From a virus, in the IMG/VR virus record IMGVR_UViG_3300027969_000485, positions 1 through 20,653 of that record: a stretch of 20,653 bases of DNA, one strand, 5' to 3'. Shown here piece by piece: positions 20,641 through 20,653 of this stretch (within the stretch, counting starts at the first letter, position 1; the number at the start of each line of letters is the position of its first letter). The position numbers were made by a program, and so were the translations under genes. Under the pieces are notes generated by a model that saw nothing but the letters and a program-made list of their open reading frames with translations, ran no database searches and was not told the DNA's origin.

Positions 20641-20653
20641 TTACCACTTTACT

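Noticed and set aside
1-20653. tRNA genes, CRISPR arrays, insertion sequences, integrase or attachment sites
   Set aside because: Looked for and not seen; nearly all bases are covered by phage coding regions and there are no regularly spaced repeats.

Overview
The window is a stretch of a tailed-phage (podovirus) genome, AT-rich and almost entirely coding. The replication proteins are clearly T7-like: a gp4-type primase-helicase, a gp5-type family A DNA polymerase, a gp2.5-like single-strand DNA-binding protein and a gp6-like 5'-3' exonuclease. The virion genes encode a short-tail (tail tube/nozzle) apparatus with ejection-type internal proteins. There is no integrase, repressor, RNA polymerase, terminase, portal or capsid gene here; the missing structural genes would lie upstream of the minus-strand block, beyond position 20653. 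The host cannot be read directly. A Gram-negative aquatic bacterium is my inference, from the T4-type lysozyme, the B12-type ribonucleotide reductase and the DUF1289 protein.

Layout. Positions 1-11533 hold one plus-strand block of about twenty tightly packed, mostly overlapping genes (ATGA, TAATG or TGATG junctions). It starts with primase-helicase (3-1436), followed by a run of small accessory genes (1433-3187), a PD-(D/E)XK-like protein (3177-3608), DNA polymerase (3609-5261), a small gene, SSB (5502-5927), flap-type exonuclease (5927-6601), a small protein whose tail is overprinted on a second PD-(D/E)XK nuclease (6583-6993 / 6839-7180), a PAPS-reductase-like PP-loop protein (7183-8001), a small Cys-rich protein, a stand-alone 3'-5' exonuclease with zinc ribbon (8391-9131), a DUF3310 protein (9128-9454), a tiny ORF, and a monomeric class II ribonucleotide reductase (9623-11533). 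The block makes and recycles nucleotides, copies DNA and processes recombination intermediates.

Positions 11534-11636 are the convergent junction, with one hairpin terminator for each strand. Positions 20597-11637 are a minus-strand late block. Read in its own direction it is: tail tubular protein A, nozzle/tail tubular protein B, short tail fibre, tail assembly chaperone, a GNAT-like remnant, three internal/ejection-type virion proteins, then a lysis cassette (tail-anchored coiled-coil protein, holin-like protein, GH24 endolysin).

The points that most deserve a second look are the 155-nt out-of-frame overlap at 6839-6993, the orphan PP-loop/PAPS-reductase-like protein, a T7-type polymerase lacking the thioredoxin-binding insertion, small proteins sharing a C-terminal tail that doubles as the next gene's ribosome site, and an unexplained coiled-coil membrane protein in the lysis cassette. 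No tRNA genes, CRISPR arrays or insertion sequences were seen, and there is no gene-free stretch over 300 bases.
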